A stretch of 64,000 nucleotides of DNA from an uncultured beta proteobacterium. GTDB taxonomy: Bacteria; Pseudomonadota; Gammaproteobacteria; Burkholderiales; SG8-39. Shown here in pieces: positions 6,925-15,060 of the stretch. The stretch spans positions 1 through 64,000 of the forward strand of contig CAIOLO010000037.1 in assembly GCA_903859155.1 (NCBI GenBank). Direction: 5' to 3'. Below the pieces are notes generated by a model. The model made no database searches. It was not told the origin of the DNA and was given only the letters and a program-made list of their open reading frames with translations. The position numbers and the translations under genes are program-made. Position 1 is the first letter of the stretch. Every line of letters starts with the position of its first letter.

Positions 6925-9900
6925 TCAATCGGAGGGGGCCTCGGCACTCAATTGCGCAACATGCGGCGCAACATGCGCCGGAACATGCGGGGCTGCCGGC
7001 GCGGCCTTGCGGCTGCCCATCCACGTCTGGAACTTGTCGAAGTAGATGTACACCACCGGGGTCAGGTAGAGCGTCAGGAATTGCGACACCACCAGTCCGC
7101 CGATGACGCAAAGACCCAGGGGACGGCGCGCTTCGCCGCTCGCACCGAGCGCCAGCGCGATCGGCAAGGTGCCCATCAGCGCTGCGAAGGTGGTCATCAT
7201 GATGGGGCGGAAGCGAATCAGGCAGGCGCTGTGGATGGCCTCGGCGGCCGGCGTGCCGTCGTTGCGCGACAACTCGATGGCGAAGTCGACCATCATGATG
7301 GCATTCTTCTTGACGATGCCGATCAGCATGATGATGCCGACGAATCCGTACATGTCGAGTTCACGTCCGAAAATCATCAAAGTCAGAATGGCGCCCAGCG
7401 CCGCCGTGGGCAAACCGGACAGAATGGTGATCGGGTGGATGAAGCTCTCGTACAGAACCCCCAGCACCAGATAGATGACAATGATCGCCAGAAGCAGCAG
7501 CACGCCCATGCCGGCCAGCGACTTCTCGAATGCCTGCGCCGTACCCTGGAAGCTGCCGGTCAAGGTTGCCGGGGTGCGGATTTCATCGACTGCCGCCCTG
7601 ATAATCGCTATGCCTTCGGAGAGCGAAACACCGCGCAGATCGAAGGAGATATTCACCGCGGGCAGCTGCCCCTGGTGGCTCACCGTCAGCGGACCCACGC
7701 CATAGGACAGCTTGGCCACCGAACTGAGGGGCACCACAACACCCGTCGTGCTGCGGACATAGAGTTCGGACAATGCCGAAGGATCGCGTTGATACTCCGG
7801 CGACAGCTCCAGAATCACGAAATACTGATTGGTCGCAGTGTATATGTTGGAAATATTGACCGCGCTGAACGAATTGTTGAGCGCCACTTCGATCTGCTGA
7901 ACGGTCATGTTCAGCGAGGAAGCCTTTTCGCGGTCGATCTGCACCGTCACCTGGGGCCGCGCGATCTGCAAATCGGTGCTGACATTGGCGACTTCAGGCA
8001 GAGACTTCATCTTTGCCTCGATCTTCGGCACCCACTCGTTCAGTTCTGCAATACTCGACCCCTGCACCGAATACAGAAACTCACTCTTGGTGATACGCGC
8101 ACCAATCCGGATCGGCGGCAGATTCTGTACGAACACCGACATGCCGATGAGACCGGAGAACTTCGGTCGCAGTTGCCGGACCACTTCGTCCGCGGGCAAG
8201 CGCTCTTCCCGCGGCTTGAGCGCCACCACGACACGGCCATTGTTCATCGAAGCATTGCCGTTGCCCGCGCCGATGAAGCTCATGAACCCCGCGACGTTGG
8301 GATCCTTGGTCACGATATCCATGACCGCGCGCTGGCGCTCCATCATGGCCTCGAAGGAAATATCCTGCGCCGCCTCGGTAAGAATCACGATCTGGCCGCT
8401 GTCGTCGTTGGGCAGAAAGCCCTTGGGGGCCTTGTCGAAAAGGTACGCTGTCACGCCGATGATGACGAAAAACAGCACCATGGTCACTCTGGAGTGGTGT
8501 ATGACCCACGCCAGCGAGCGGTCATAGGCATCCTTGGTGGAGTTGAATGCGCGCTCGACCAGATTGAACAGCCAGCCATGGGTGGCGTGTGGATCATGAG
8601 GTTTCAACACCCGGCTGCACAGCATCGGGGTCAACGTCTGCGAAACGAATCCCGAAATCAGCACCGCGATAATGATGGTGATCGCAAACTCCTTCAACAG
8701 CTTGCCCAGCACCCCCCCCATGAACAGCACCGGGATGAACACCGCCACCAGCGACAGAGTCATGGAAAGGATGGTGAAAGTCACCTCCTTGGATCCGTCC
8801 AGCGTCGCCTGCATCGGCGTCTTGCCCATTTCCACGTGCCGCGTAATGTTCTCCAGCATCACGATGGCATCGTCCACCACGAATCCCACTGCGAGCGTGA
8901 GCGCCATCAGCGACAGCATGTTGATGCTGTAGCCGCCTGCGTACATGAAGGCGAACGAACCGACGATGGCGATGGGCAGCGAGCAGGCCGGGATGATGGT
9001 TGCCCAGACGTTGCGCAGGAAAAAGAAGATCACCCCCACCACCAGCACCAGCGCTATGAGCATGGTCTCTTCGACGTCCTGCACCGAATCGCGAATGGTG
9101 ATGGAGCGGTCATAGAGCACATCAAGGCTGATACCCACCGGCACCTCGGCGCGGAAGGTCGGCAGCAGTTCCTTGATTTTATTGACCAGTTCGATGGTAT
9201 TGGTGCCCGGCTGGCGCTGTATGGCGAGAATGACGCCGCGCTTGTTCTTGAACCAGGCAGCCACCTTGTTGTTCTGCACGCCGTCCACCGCACGCCCGAC
9301 CTCTCGCAAGCGGATCGGCGAACCGTTGCGATAGGCAACGATTACCGGGTCAAATGCAGCGGCGTTGAACAACTGACCGGTGGCCTGAATGGCAAACAGC
9401 CGGTCCTTGCCATAGAGCGTGCCGGTGGCAAGATTCTGGTTGGCCTGCGACACGGCCAGTTGCACCTCGTTGATGCCCACGCCGCGCGATGCCAGCGCCT
9501 TGGGATCGAGTTGCACGCGCACTGCATATTTCTGCTGGCCGAACACCTGCACCTGCGCCACACCGCTGATCGTGGCGATGCGTTGCGCCAGAAACGTTTC
9601 CGCATACTCGTTGACCGTCGAGAGCGGCAGCGTATCCGAGGTCAAAGCCAGGAAATATACCGGCGCATCCGCGGGATTCACCTTGCGAAAAGATGGCGGG
9701 GAGGTCATAGCGGGCGGTAACTGGCGCGCCACCGCGGCTATCGCGGAGTTCACATCCTGCGCCGCGGCATCGATGCTGCGATCGAGCGAGAACTGGATCG
9801 TGATCTGTGTCGTTCCCTGGCCGCTCTGCGAGGTCATCGAATCGATGCCGGCAATGGTGGAGAACTGCTTCTCCAGCGTGGTCGCAACCGCGGCCGCCAT

Positions 9901-10077
9901 GGTCTCGGGGCTCGCACCGGCCAGTTCCGCGCTCACCTGGATGGTGGGAAAGTCGATGCTCGGCAGCGAATTCACCGGCATCTGTTTGAATCCGACAACC
10001 CCGAAGATGAGAAATGCGGCCATGACCAGCGTGGTCATGACGGGACGGCGGACAAACGGTTCGGCCAGATTATTCAA
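6925..10077 (-). CDS. RND efflux pump inner-membrane transporter (AcrB/MdtB-MdtC family)
   Basis: 1050 residues, full length for hydrophobe/amphiphile RND pumps. N-terminal FVRRPVMTTLVMAAFLIFG, TM4 with the proton-relay pair in VGFVVDDAIVMLEN, TM10-11 KKNAIMMVDFAIE, and two large periplasmic loops are all present. It should form a trimeric H+ antiporter with the adaptor encoded just upstream (53-bp gap). The C-terminal tail is unusually rich in His/Ala/Pro. The start is TTG at 10077, with GGAG about 8 nt upstream and the expected NNLAEPFVRRPV N-terminus. No outer-membrane TolC-type gene accompanies it. Its sequence is closer to MdtB/MdtC-type than to AcrB proper; the drug range is unknown. 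Confidence 0.95.
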   Translation of the reverse strand: MNNLAEPFVRRPVMTTLVMAAFLIFGVVGFKQMPVNSLPSIDFPTIQVSAELAGASPETMAAAVATTLEKQFSTIAGIDSMTSQSGQGTTQITIQFSLDRSIDAAAQDVNSAIAAVARQLPPAMTSPPSFRKVNPADAPVYFLALTSDTLPLSTVNEYAETFLAQRIATISGVAQVQVFGQQKYAVRVQLDPKALASRGVGINEVQLAVSQANQNLATGTLYGKDRLFAIQATGQLFNAAAFDPVIVAYRNGSPIRLREVGRAVDGVQNNKVAAWFKNKRGVILAIQRQPGTNTIELVNKIKELLPTFRAEVPVGISLDVLYDRSITIRDSVQDVEETMLIALVLVVGVIFFFLRNVWATIIPACSLPIAIVGSFAFMYAGGYSINMLSLMALTLAVGFVVDDAIVMLENITRHVEMGKTPMQATLDGSKEVTFTILSMTLSLVAVFIPVLFMGGVLGKLLKEFAITIIIAVLISGFVSQTLTPMLCSRVLKPHDPHATHGWLFNLVERAFNSTKDAYDRSLAWVIHHSRVTMVLFFVIIGVTAYLFDKAPKGFLPNDDSGQIVILTEAAQDISFEAMMERQRAVMDIVTKDPNVAGFMSFIGAGNGNASMNNGRVVVALKPREERLPADEVVRQLRPKFSGLIGMSVFVQNLPPIRIGARITKSEFLYSVQGSSIAELNEWVPKIEAKMKSLPEVANVSTDLQIARPQVTVQIDREKASSLNMTVQQIEVALNNSFSAVNISNIYTATNQYFVILELSPEYQRDPSALSELYVRSTTGVVVPLSSVAKLSYGVGPLTVSHQGQLPAVNISFDLRGVSLSEGIAIIRAAVDEIRTPATLTGSFQGTAQAFEKSLAGMGVLLLLAIIVIYLVLGVLYESFIHPITILSGLPTAALGAILTLMIFGRELDMYGFVGIIMLIGIVKKNAIMMVDFAIELSRNDGTPAAEAIHSACLIRFRPIMMTTFAALMGTLPIALALGASGEARRPLGLCVIGGLVVSQFLTLYLTPVVYIYFDKFQTWMGSRKAAPAAPHVPAHVAPHVAQLSAEAPSD

Positions 10078-10130
10078 ATTGATCTCCGCTAAGTGGACGC
10101 CGGCAATGCCGATTCAACAAGGTTGAAACA

Positions 10131-11339
10131 TCAGGACTTGACAGAGACCTTCGAGCCGTTGGCAAGGCGCAACTGCCCCTGCGTGACCACCTGCTCGCCC
10201 TTAGCCAGGCCGCTGGCCACGATCGACAGTTCGCCATCCGTGCGAGTAATCGTTACCGGGCGAACCTCGACCGAGCTATCGGCCTTCACCACAAACACGA
10301 ACTGTCCGTTCGGCCCGGTCTGCACCGCCTGCGCCGGAACCACCAGGGCATCGGTCTGATCGAACAGGCGCATGCTGACCTGGGCGAACTGTCCCGGCCA
10401 GAGCGCGTTATCGGCATTTTCGAACTGCGCCTTCAGCTTGATGGTACCCGTGCTCAAATCCACGGCATTGTCGATGAAGACCAGTTTCCCCACCGAAGCC
10501 TTGCCATCCTTGGCGTCGCTGGGCACCGCCTCGACCGTGAGCAGCGACGAACCCTTGCGGGCGCGGACTTCCGCGAGTCGCTGCTCAGGAACTGCAAAGG
10601 TCACATAGATCGGATGCACCTGATTGATGTTGGCAATGGGGTTGGGATCCGCGGCGCGTGCGATATTTCCCCGCTGCAGCAGGATTTTCCCCGCGTAGCC
10701 GGTAATCGGCGCGCGTATCGTGGTGTATTCGAACTGCACCCGGGCGACCTCCACCGCCGCCTGGCTGGCGGCGGCTACCGCTTCGGCGGTCTGCGCATTG
10801 GTCTGGAATTGGGCGTAGCCATCTGGAGAAATGAATTTCTGCTCCATCAATTCCCGGTTGCGGGTGTCCTGCTGTCGCGCACGCTCAAAAGTAGCCCGGT
10901 CGCGCGCCGCCGTGCCTTGGGCCTGTTTCAAAGCCGCCGCATAGGGGCCGGAATCGATCTTGAACAGGACTTCGCCCTGCTTTACTTCCTGGCCTTCGCG
11001 AAAATTCACTTCCGTGATCTGTCCGTCGACCCGCACTTTGATTGCCACGGAGGTGAACGCCTCGACATTGCCGATGGCGGTGATCTTTACCGGCATGCTG
11101 CGCTGCACGACCGTCGCCGCGAGCACAGGCACCGCTGCGCCGCCCTTTTCCGCACCGCCTTTTCCGGCCCCGCCTTTTCCTGCTCCGCCTTTTCCCGGCC
11201 CCTCTTTGGCCGATTTTTCGCCTATTCCAGCAAGCATTTTTCCGCCGGAATCCAACTGGTCCCGGTAAACATACAAGCCCGCCCCTACCCCAAGAATGAG
11301 GACCAAGAAAACCAGCCGTTTTGTTGTCAGAACGCCCAT
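10131..11339 (-). CDS. RND efflux periplasmic adaptor (membrane fusion protein)
   Basis: 402 residues: an N-terminal membrane anchor (LVFLVLILGVGAGLYVY), then a Gly/Lys-rich linker, then barrel-sandwich/lipoyl (RVDGQITEVNFREGQEVKQG), alpha-hairpin (about 150-200), and beta-barrel domains (YTTIRAPITGYAGKILLQRG, WPGQFAQVSMRL). This matches AcrA/MdtA-type adaptors. The linker (about residues 45-68) is four near-perfect copies of GKGGA/EKGGA, encoded by 15-nt DNA repeats at about 11139-11204; such a tract can vary in length. First gene of the efflux operon; ATG 11339 has AGGAAAG upstream. The adaptor bridges the pump to an outer-membrane channel encoded elsewhere. Confidence 0.94.
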   Translation of the reverse strand: MGVLTTKRLVFLVLILGVGAGLYVYRDQLDSGGKMLAGIGEKSAKEGPGKGGAGKGGAGKGGAEKGGAAVPVLAATVVQRSMPVKITAIGNVEAFTSVAIKVRVDGQITEVNFREGQEVKQGEVLFKIDSGPYAAALKQAQGTAARDRATFERARQQDTRNRELMEQKFISPDGYAQFQTNAQTAEAVAAASQAAVEVARVQFEYTTIRAPITGYAGKILLQRGNIARAADPNPIANINQVHPIYVTFAVPEQRLAEVRARKGSSLLTVEAVPSDAKDGKASVGKLVFIDNAVDLSTGTIKLKAQFENADNALWPGQFAQVSMRLFDQTDALVVPAQAVQTGPNGQFVFVVKADSSVEVRPVTITRTDGELSIVASGLAKGEQVVTQGQLRLANGSKVSVKS

Positions 11340-11638
11340 TGCTTTCCTATGAAAGAGTAAATCGATGCAAACCCATGAGGATAATGCATTTTCATCGCCA
11401 GTAATACTACGGCAGACTCTGCAGACAGGAAGTTGTCAGGCTGGGATGAGGCCTGCCGCGATAATGGAGGACAACCCAGGTCGTTTCTTGTTGAGAATCT
11501 CTATTGTGCAATGCAACACCCCTGCTCGTCAGACGACCTTCCACCACGTCAGCGCCCCAAGGCCACAGTCCTATTCCGGCCAATTGCCGGCACCGCAGCG
11601 CGGGCGGATGTTACCTGAGCTTGACGCTGACGCAAAAA
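11340..11638. other. Intergenic region upstream of efflux operon, nothing recognised
   Basis: About 300 bp between the adaptor gene (minus) and the hydrolase-like remnant. Short frames exist on both strands but none has family resemblance or good initiation signals. It presumably holds the efflux promoter; no regulator gene or clear operator was seen. Confidence 0.5.
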
Positions 11639-11890
11639 CCGATTTTTGACGCCCGCGTGTGGTTCTACGGCGACCTCCGGCTGTCGCGCAGCATTGCGGT
11701 GCTTGCCCTGGAAGGGCCGGGACAATATGAAAGCTCGGTGCTCGGCATCGACGTCAGCATGGACAACTGAATGCAGGCGCGCTTTGCCGGCAAGCCGTTT
11801 CCAAGTGAACGCTGGCATGTCGAGGCTACCGGCAACGTGGTAAAACCTCCCTGTATTAAACCGCCGTGGCGCCGGAAATCGCGGACATGA
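11639..11890 (+). pseudogene. Alpha/beta-hydrolase-like gene remnant with in-frame stop
   Basis: The frame SIAVLALEGPGQYESSVLGI continues with DVSMDN, a TGA stop, then MQARFAGKPFPSERWHVEAT and GNVV. The first part resembles the strand-turn region of FrsA/DUF1100-like alpha/beta hydrolases (AVLALEGPGQ.E, then a V/S-MENW segment). The stop sits where relatives usually have Trp, so TGG to TGA is plausible. There is no proper start and no room for the rest of a ~370-residue enzyme before cysK. Assignment is from memory of the motif only. Confidence 0.4.
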
Positions 11891-11973
11891 CGCCATGGCA
11901 ATGCTTCGCGGATAATCCGCTGCCGGCGCATGCTGTTGCGGCGCCCGCGAACACAAACTGAAAGGAAGCTACC

Positions 11974-12906
11974 GTGAAAATCGCATCGAATGTCACCGAT
12001 CTGATCGGCAACACGCCGCTGGTACGTATCAACCACCTGACGCAGGGCTGCGTCGCCCAGGTGGCGGCAAAACTGGAGTTCCAGAATCCGGCGCACAGTG
12101 TCAAGGACCGTATCGGCCTGTCGATGATAGAAGCGGCCGAAAAAACCGGGAAGATCAAGACCGACACCATCATCCTCGAGCCCACCAGCGGCAATACCGG
12201 CATCGGACTGGCCATGGTGTGCGCGGCGCGGGGCTACAAATGCACCCTGGTGATGCCCGATACTATGAGCCGCGAACGGCGCATGCTGTTGCGCGCCTAT
12301 GGTGCGGAACTGGTGCTGACCCCGGGCGCCGAGCGCATGCCCGGGGCGATCCGCAAAGCCGAAGAAATGGCCAAAGCCGATGCCCGCTATTTCATCCCGC
12401 AGCAGTTTGAAAATCCGGCCAACCCCGAAGTCCACCGCCGCACCACTGCGGAGGAAATCTGGCGCGATACCGATGGCACCATCGACTATCTGATCTCCGG
12501 CATCGGCACCGGCGGCACCATTACCGGCGTGGGCGAGGTGATCAAGGCGCGCCGGCCCTCGTTCCGCTGTGTGGCGGTCGAACCCGACGCGTCGCCGGTG
12601 CTCTCAGGCGGCGTTGCCGGATCGCACCCCCTCCAGGGGATAGGCGCGGGCTTCGTGCCGAAGATCCTCAACACCAAGGTCTACGACGAAATCATCCGCG
12701 TCAAGAACGACGATGCGATGGATATCGCGCGACGCATGGCACGCGAGGAAGGACTGCTGGTGGGCATCTCTTCGGGAGCGGCCATGTGGGCCGGCCTCGA
12801 AGTCGCAAAGCGCAGCGAAAACAAGGGCAAGCTGATTGTGGTGATCATTCCCTCCTTCGGCGAACGCTATCTCAGCACACCGCTGTTCGCGGGACTGGCT
12901 GATTAG
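11974..12906 (+). CDS. cysK: Cysteine synthase A (O-acetylserine sulfhydrylase)
   Basis: 310 residues, normal length. PLP-dependent enzyme making L-cysteine from O-acetylserine and sulfide in the cytoplasm. The Schiff-base lysine is K44 in NPAHSVKDR; the substrate loop [11 protein letters not shown], the phosphate-binding [10 protein letters not shown] and the Ser ligand region VGISSGAA are all present. The GTG start at 11974 has GAAAGGAAG upstream. It stands alone between a decayed hydrolase fragment and a convergent LysR gene. CysM-type variants are hard to exclude without alignment, but the motif set favours CysK. Confidence 0.93.
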   Translation: MKIASNVTDLIGNTPLVRINHLTQGCVAQVAAKLEFQNPAHSVKDRIGLSMIEAAEKTGKIKTDTIILEPTSGNTGIGLAMVCAARGYKCTLVMPDTMSRERRMLLRAYGAELVLTPGAERMPGAIRKAEEMAKADARYFIPQQFENPANPEVHRRTTAEEIWRDTDGTIDYLISGIGTGGTITGVGEVIKARRPSFRCVAVEPDASPVLSGGVAGSHPLQGIGAGFVPKILNTKVYDEIIRVKNDDAMDIARRMAREEGLLVGISSGAAMWAGLEVAKRSENKGKLIVVIIPSFGERYLSTPLFAGLAD

Positions 12907-13026
12907 CGAAGGCCCGGCGGCGGCCACTGCCGACGCGTCTAAACGACCTGTCGCCCCGACTCCCGGTCCGGGGTGACATGGTTGCTTCCATACGAACCGC
13001 CGGTTTGGCGAGGACCGCAAACCGGC

Positions 13027-13911
13027 TCAGTGCGTGAGTTCCTCGAGGATGCCGCGAATCAAAGGCGAGCGAACGCCGCCTTTGCGATAGACAACCGCGA
13101 AACCTATCTTGCCGATTTGCTGACCGAGGTCCAGCGTACGCAGCTTCCGCGGTTGCTCGTGCTCGATGCACAGCGTGTGGCAGATCGCCACACCCACGCC
13201 GTTCTCCGCAAAGGTTTTCGCGGTGCGGCAGTTGGCCACTTCGATCACGCTCTTGGGTTTGGCCGACCCCCTGGCCAGGGCATTGTCGATCAGCTTTCGG
13301 CTCTCCGCGTGTCGCGGCAGCACGATGATCCTCTGCCGGGCAATGTCGCTCAGTGATGGCGCATGCGAACGCAACAGCGGATGTCCGGCAGCGCAGACCA
13401 GCGACAGCGTGCTCTCGGCGATGATTTCCGTTTCCAGGCTCTTGGGAATTTTCGGGAACACGCCGACGCTCAAATCCAGTTCGCCCCGCCCCAGGGCAAG
13501 CAGGGCCTCTGCCGCATGATAGATGTACAGGCTCAGATCAACCTCGGGAAAGCGCTTCAGGAAATTGCTGATCTTCGGTGCGAAAAACCAGGAATGGTCG
13601 CTGCCCATGGATACCGAAAGACGCCCCCTCAGCGAGTCCTCGGGCGTCAGGCTTGCCAGCGCCTGTTGCGCGCGCTCGAACACCGCATTGACCTCCTGCA
13701 GAAAGGATTCACCCACCGGCGTCAGTATCAGTTTGTTCGGCAGGCGCTCAAACAGGTCCGCGCCCAGATCCTTTTCCAGAAGCCGGATTTTTGCCGATAT
13801 GGCCGGGATGGTCTGATTCAATCGCAATGCGGCCAGGCGCAAATTGCCGTGTTTGCCCACCAGTTGAAAGGCGCGCAACTTTTTCAGGTCCAGCGAATCG
13901 AGATCGATCAT
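13027..13911 (-). CDS. LysR-type transcriptional regulator
   Basis: 294 residues: N-terminal winged HTH (LDLKKLRAFQLVGKHGNLRL through SAKIRLLEKDLGADLFERLP) and a C-terminal periplasmic-binding-like effector domain (about 90-290). It is transcribed divergently from the SDR gene at 14186, the standard layout for a LysR regulator controlling the adjacent catabolic genes. The 274-bp spacer next to its start is AT-rich (13912-13975) and should carry the T-N11-A type sites. It plausibly governs the SDR/hydantoinase/Bug island; the effector is unknown. Confidence 0.93.
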   Translation of the reverse strand: MIDLDSLDLKKLRAFQLVGKHGNLRLAALRLNQTIPAISAKIRLLEKDLGADLFERLPNKLILTPVGESFLQEVNAVFERAQQALASLTPEDSLRGRLSVSMGSDHSWFFAPKISNFLKRFPEVDLSLYIYHAAEALLALGRGELDLSVGVFPKIPKSLETEIIAESTLSLVCAAGHPLLRSHAPSLSDIARQRIIVLPRHAESRKLIDNALARGSAKPKSVIEVANCRTAKTFAENGVGVAICHTLCIEHEQPRKLRTLDLGQQIGKIGFAVVYRKGGVRSPLIRGILEELTH

Positions 13912-14185
13912 GAAATTATTAGATTAACATTAAGTATATGTAAGGTATAGAAAGTATAAACTTTACACAAATGTCGTGCGACCCTATCATGGGTTCGCCT
14001 CCGTGTACTCGTCAGCCGGCGCGAAATGCACGGAACCCTGCGGCCCGGCCACCGCTTCCCCGAGCATCCAGGACAAGGCGAATGGTTCGATAACACCGGC
14101 ACCGCGATCTGCGAAAAATGAAAAGCAAACGGCTCTCCGACCAGGGATGCGCCTCAACTTTGACTCCCCAACCAAGGAAACGATC

Positions 14186-14935
14186 ATGAAACTCAAGGGA
14201 CAGGTAGCCATCATTACCGGCGCCGGACGCAATATCGGCGAGGAAACGGCGAAACTGCTCGCCGCGGAAGGCGCAAAGATTGCCGTTGTCGACATGGACC
14301 CCGGGCGCGGCGAGCGGGTTGCGGCGGAAATCAAAAAGGCCGGCGGCGATGCCAAGGCCTTCGTCGCGGATGTCGCCAGTGAATCCGACATCGAACGCCT
14401 GGTCAAGGATGTCGTCGGGCAGTGGGGCCAGATCGACATTCTGATCAACAATGCCGCGATTTCCGACAACAAGCATATTCTCGACATCACCAAGGCCGAG
14501 TGGGACCGGGTGATTGCCGTGACGCTGACCGGCCCGTTCCTGCTGGGCAAATACGTCGCCAAACAGATGGTGGCGCAGGGCAGTCCCGGCAAGATCGTCA
14601 ACGTCGGATCAACCTCCGGTTTCTACGGGCGCAAGCGTGCGGTCGCCTACACGGCGGCCAAAGGTGGCGTCGCCAATCTCACGCGCACCATGGCGGTTCA
14701 ACTGGCCCCCCACAATATCCGCGTCAATGGCGTGGTACCGAACAAGATCGGCTCCCCTGTGGGCAAGGATGAATTCGATCCGACGCGTCCGGTTGTCAAC
14801 CTCCGCGGCCGACCCGGCATCCCGAACGACATGGCGCGCGCCATATTGTTCCTGGTATCGGACGATTCGGATTTTGTGGTTGGCGACATGCTGTTTGTCG
14901 ACGGCGGCGTTACTGCCATGATGCCCGGTGACTGA
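14186..14935 (+). CDS. SDR-family NAD(P)-dependent oxidoreductase
   Basis: 249 residues, classical short-chain dehydrogenase. Cofactor motif ITGAGRNIGEE near residues 10-20 (TGxxxGxG type), acidic residue VVDMDPGR favouring NAD, structural NNAA, catalytic Ser in NVGSTSGFYG and the YTAAK (YxxxK) pair. The C-terminus DGGVTAMMPGD is typical. ATG 14186 has AAGGA upstream. Divergent from the LysR gene and followed by hyuA-like and hyuB-like genes, it probably oxidises a hydroxy or reduces an oxo intermediate of the same catabolic route. The substrate is unassigned. Confidence 0.92.
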   Translation: MKLKGQVAIITGAGRNIGEETAKLLAAEGAKIAVVDMDPGRGERVAAEIKKAGGDAKAFVADVASESDIERLVKDVVGQWGQIDILINNAAISDNKHILDITKAEWDRVIAVTLTGPFLLGKYVAKQMVAQGSPGKIVNVGSTSGFYGRKRAVAYTAAKGGVANLTRTMAVQLAPHNIRVNGVVPNKIGSPVGKDEFDPTRPVVNLRGRPGIPNDMARAILFLVSDDSDFVVGDMLFVDGGVTAMMPGD

Positions 14936-15060
14936 TGCAACGTCGCACCGATGGCTGATCGGGCGGTGCGAAAAAACCGCGGCCGGACGAGGATCGAGAA
15001 GGCCTCGCCGCCGGCACGCCACTATCGGCGAAGCGCGAATTTCCTGGGCAATGGACGGGC

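Noticed and set aside
6952-9720. 922-codon plus-strand open frame, very His/Arg/Gln-rich
   Set aside because: It is the antisense shadow of the RND pump gene; codon bias of the pump creates a long stop-free frame. No family resemblance.
11365-11649. 94-codon plus-strand frame between the efflux adaptor gene and cysK
   Set aside because: Composition is not protein-like, no ribosome-binding site, and it overlaps the better-looking hydrolase relic.
13976-14185. Short frames upstream of the SDR gene, one reading RPGHRFPEHPGQGEWFDNTG
   Set aside because: Protein-like, but no clear start, no recognised family and only ~45 codons; possibly a gene relic. Not enough to call.
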